From Chelatococcus asaccharovorans (GTDB taxonomy: Bacteria; Pseudomonadota; Alphaproteobacteria; Rhizobiales; Beijerinckiaceae): a stretch of 64,000 nt of DNA. The stretch covers positions 38,794 to 102,793 of the forward strand of contig NZ_QJJK01000018.1 of the NCBI RefSeq assembly GCF_003201475.1. The letters run 5' to 3'. The position numbers were made by a program, and so were the translations under genes. Under the pieces are notes generated by a model. It was given only the letters and a program-made list of their open reading frames with translations, did not search any database and was not told the origin of the DNA. Below are positions 62,159-64,000 of the stretch, piece after piece (position 1 is the stretch's first letter; every line of letters begins with the position of its first letter).

Positions 62159-63583
62159 CTAGCTGAGGTAGCCGACGAGCGCCTTCACTTCGAGATATTC
62201 CCTGAACCCGAAGATGCCGAATTCGCGCCCGTTTCCTGACTGTTTGTAACCTCCGAAGGGGAGGCTCCTGTCGAATCCCGCATTGTTGAGGTAGACGCGG
62301 CCCGCCCGGATCCGGTTGGCGACCTTGCGCGCGCGGGCGGCATCGGAGGATTGCACGAAACCTGCGAGCCCGAACGGGGTGTCGTTGGCGATCGCGATCG
62401 CCTCGTCCTCGGTGTCATAGGACAGGATGGACAGGACGGGACCGAATATCTCCTCGCGCGCGATCCTCATCGCCGGGGTCACGTCGCCGAACACGGTCGG
62501 ACGCACGTAATAGCCGCGATTGAGGTCCGCCGGCCTGCCGGGCCCGCCGGCGACCAGGGTCGCCCCTTCGTCCAGGCCGGACTGGATCAGGCTCTGCACC
62601 CTGTCGAACTGACGCTGATTGACGAGCGGCCCCATCGTCGTTGCGGGATCGAGCGGGTCGCCGAGACGGATGCTGGCGATGGCGGCGCGGGCTGCATCGA
62701 AGGCTTCATCCTTCCGCGAGCGATGGACGAGCATCCGGGTCGGCGACTGGCAGTTCTGCCCCCCATTGGTATTGCAGGCATGGACGCCCGTCATCACCGC
62801 CGTCCTGAGATCGGCATCGTCGAGGATGATATTCGCGGACTTTCCACCCAGTTCCTGGGCCACGCGCTTGACGGTTTGCGCCGCCAATTGGGCGACCCTG
62901 ATCCCCGCGCCCGTCGATCCGGTGAAGGACACCATGTCGATCTCGGGATGAGCTGCAATAGCCTCTCCGACCGTCGGGCCGTCGCCGTTGACGAGGTTGA
63001 ACACGCCGGCAGGCAATCCGGCCTCGTGGATGATCTCGGCGAGCAGCATCACGCTGAGCGGCGCGATCTCGCTCGGCTTCAGGACCACGGTGCATCCGGT
63101 CGCAAGCGCCGGCGCGACCTTGGAGGCCACCTGATTGAGCGGCCAGTTCCAGGGCGTGATAAGGCCGCAAACACCGATCGGCTCGTGGCGGACGATGCCC
63201 GCGCCCATCCGTTCCTCGAAGGCGAAGCCCGCGAGAACGCGCGCCGCTTCCTCAAAGTGGAACAACGCAACCGTCGCCTGCCGTTCGGTGGCGAAGGTGA
63301 TCGGTGCCCCCATCTCGAGCGTCATCGCGCGCGCCAGTTCCGGCAAGCGGGCGCGAAACCCCGCGACGATCTTTTCCAGCCAGGACAGACGCGCCGCGAC
63401 ACTGGTCTGCGCATAGCCGGCGAATGCCCGCCACGCCGCGCGGGCGGCCTTGTCCACGTCCTGCGCCGACCCCAGGCTGATCTGCGCAAACGGCTCTTCC
63501 GTCGCCGGATTGACCACGGCGATCGCGTGCGGTGACGCGGGATCGACCCACCTGCCGTCGATATAGAATTTCAGACTGTCCAT
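62159..63583 (-). CDS. NAD(P)-dependent aldehyde dehydrogenase
   Basis: 474 residues from ATG 63583 with AGGGGAGG upstream. Catalytic Cys in NTNGGQNCQSPTRML, general-base Glu in AQELGGKSAN, cofactor loop FTGSTGAGIRVAQ and TPWNWPLNQVASKVAPAL are intact. ALDH superfamily; the substrate is open. 249 bases upstream of tctB on the same strand, it may share the operon and oxidise an aldehyde from the transported acid's pathway. Confidence 0.92.
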   Translation of the reverse strand: MDSLKFYIDGRWVDPASPHAIAVVNPATEEPFAQISLGSAQDVDKAARAAWRAFAGYAQTSVAARLSWLEKIVAGFRARLPELARAMTLEMGAPITFATERQATVALFHFEEAARVLAGFAFEERMGAGIVRHEPIGVCGLITPWNWPLNQVASKVAPALATGCTVVLKPSEIAPLSVMLLAEIIHEAGLPAGVFNLVNGDGPTVGEAIAAHPEIDMVSFTGSTGAGIRVAQLAAQTVKRVAQELGGKSANIILDDADLRTAVMTGVHACNTNGGQNCQSPTRMLVHRSRKDEAFDAARAAIASIRLGDPLDPATTMGPLVNQRQFDRVQSLIQSGLDEGATLVAGGPGRPADLNRGYYVRPTVFGDVTPAMRIAREEIFGPVLSILSYDTEDEAIAIANDTPFGLAGFVQSSDAARARKVANRIRAGRVYLNNAGFDRSLPFGGYKQSGNGREFGIFGFREYLEVKALVGYLS

Positions 63584-63617
63584 CGGTTCCTCCCCTGTCG
63601 TCCGACGGTTCATCACG

Positions 63618-63678
63618 CTGCTCGTGGCTCCGCGGCTCGTATCAGGCGGCTGCAAACGTCTGAGCCACCCCCCCCTAG
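63618..63678. repeat. Degenerate A arm of the bipartite palindrome
   Basis: CTCGTGGCTCCG and CGGCTCGTATCAGGCGG match hairpin A of copy 2 with a short internal deletion. It ends in CTAG, where the IS481-type element starts. Confidence 0.65.
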
Positions 63679-64000
63679 ATGTCGAAGCTATGAAGGTTGT
63701 TCATCCGGGGCCGGGATGTGAGGTTGGGGTTGCGAAGCCAACCAACCCTGACCGGAGCGCCCGGATGAACATGCATGAGAATGCGCGGATGACCGTTCAC
63801 GGTCGAGTCCTTCTGGTGAATCGGATCGTGGCAGGGGGCTGGCGCGTCGCGGATGCTGCGCGAGCGGCCGGGATTTCCGAGCGCACGGCCTACAAGTGGC
63901 TGGCCCGGTTCCGGGCGGGCGGCGAGCGGATGCTGCACGACAGGAGCTCGGCGCCCGGCCGGATGCCGCATGCGACACCGGTCGCGACGATCGAGGCCGT
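63675..64000 (+). mobile_element. IS481-family element, left part (runs off right edge)
   Basis: Begins CTAGATGTCGAAGC as in the remnant at 26554, with the same non-coding leader (hairpin GTTCATCCGGG ... CCCGGATGAAC) before the transposase. Insertion at CTAG agrees with the NCTAGN target known for IS481 and IS1002. The right end lies outside. Confidence 0.85.
63765..64000 (+). CDS. IS481-family transposase, N-terminal part
   Basis: 78 codons to the window edge, starting MNMHENARMTVHGRVLLVNR; ATG 63771 is an alternative start. The helix-turn-helix AARAAGISERTAYKWLARFRAGG is followed by ERMLHDRSSAPGRMPH, the usual linker before the DDE (rve) integrase core, which lies beyond the edge. The frame is intact here, unlike the remnant at 26642. 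Confidence 0.9.
   Translation, partial: MNMHENARMTVHGRVLLVNRIVAGGWRVADAARAAGISERTAYKWLARFRAGGERMLHDRSSAPGRMPHATPVATIEA

Overview
The window looks like part of a high-GC Hyphomicrobiales (Alphaproteobacteria) chromosome, in the Bosea, Chelatococcus or Bradyrhizobium range. The reasons are the GC-rich coding, several tripartite tricarboxylate (Tct) transporters with Bug-type binding proteins, a BA14K-like secreted protein, an Irr-box-like site before an EfeUOB operon, and dispersed palindromic repeats. The genus is inferred only. I saw no rRNA, tRNA, CRISPR array or replication origin.

Layout. 1-4650 (minus): the N-terminal 1550 codons of a giant glycine-rich autotransporter running off the left edge. 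4960-5472: an FmdE-like small protein. 6281-10486: iron uptake operon efeU-efeO-efeB plus a second, cupredoxin-less efeO (efeM). 10769-22201: a catabolic island with tctABC, a Ldh2-type dehydrogenase, alpha/beta hydrolase, FMN reductase, extradiol-type VOC dioxygenase, FAH-family hydrolase, a flavin monooxygenase broken by an internal deletion, a second tctC and a GntR/FCD regulator; TTCGAA-centred sites recur in its promoters. 23239-35511: MBL hydrolase, two paralogous NmrA-like oxidoreductases, a cupin, an apparently IS-truncated MscS channel, a multi-PAS histidine kinase with two LuxR-type response regulators and a lone receiver, an SDR, a haloperoxidase-like hydrolase and an HD protein.

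36091-53110 is the most unusual part. A plus-strand operon encodes a histidine-type ammonia-lyase, a cyclic amidohydrolase (hydantoinase-like), an N-carbamoyl amino acid hydrolase, a PotD/A/B/C-type ABC transporter, and two small proteins that together resemble cucumopine (histidine opine) synthase: a cyclophilin-like domain protein and a helical-bundle protein. A convergent minus-strand operon encodes a UbiD-type decarboxylase, a single-chain fusion of the same two domains in reversed order, and a HisPMJ-type ABC transporter. It is flanked by a regulator made of two complete LysR units in one chain. I infer a pathway for a histidine-derived or imidazole compound, possibly opine-like.

53382-64000: a secreted hypothetical protein, a LysR remnant, an ECF sigma / anti-sigma / CnrX-like sensor operon linked to two EF-hand proteins, a BA14K-like protein, a second Tct operon with an NTF2-like protein and an aldehyde dehydrogenase, and an IS481-family element cut by the right edge. 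Palindromic repeats bounded by CTAG are scattered through the window, and six of them (or the IS481 ends) begin exactly at a TAG stop codon.
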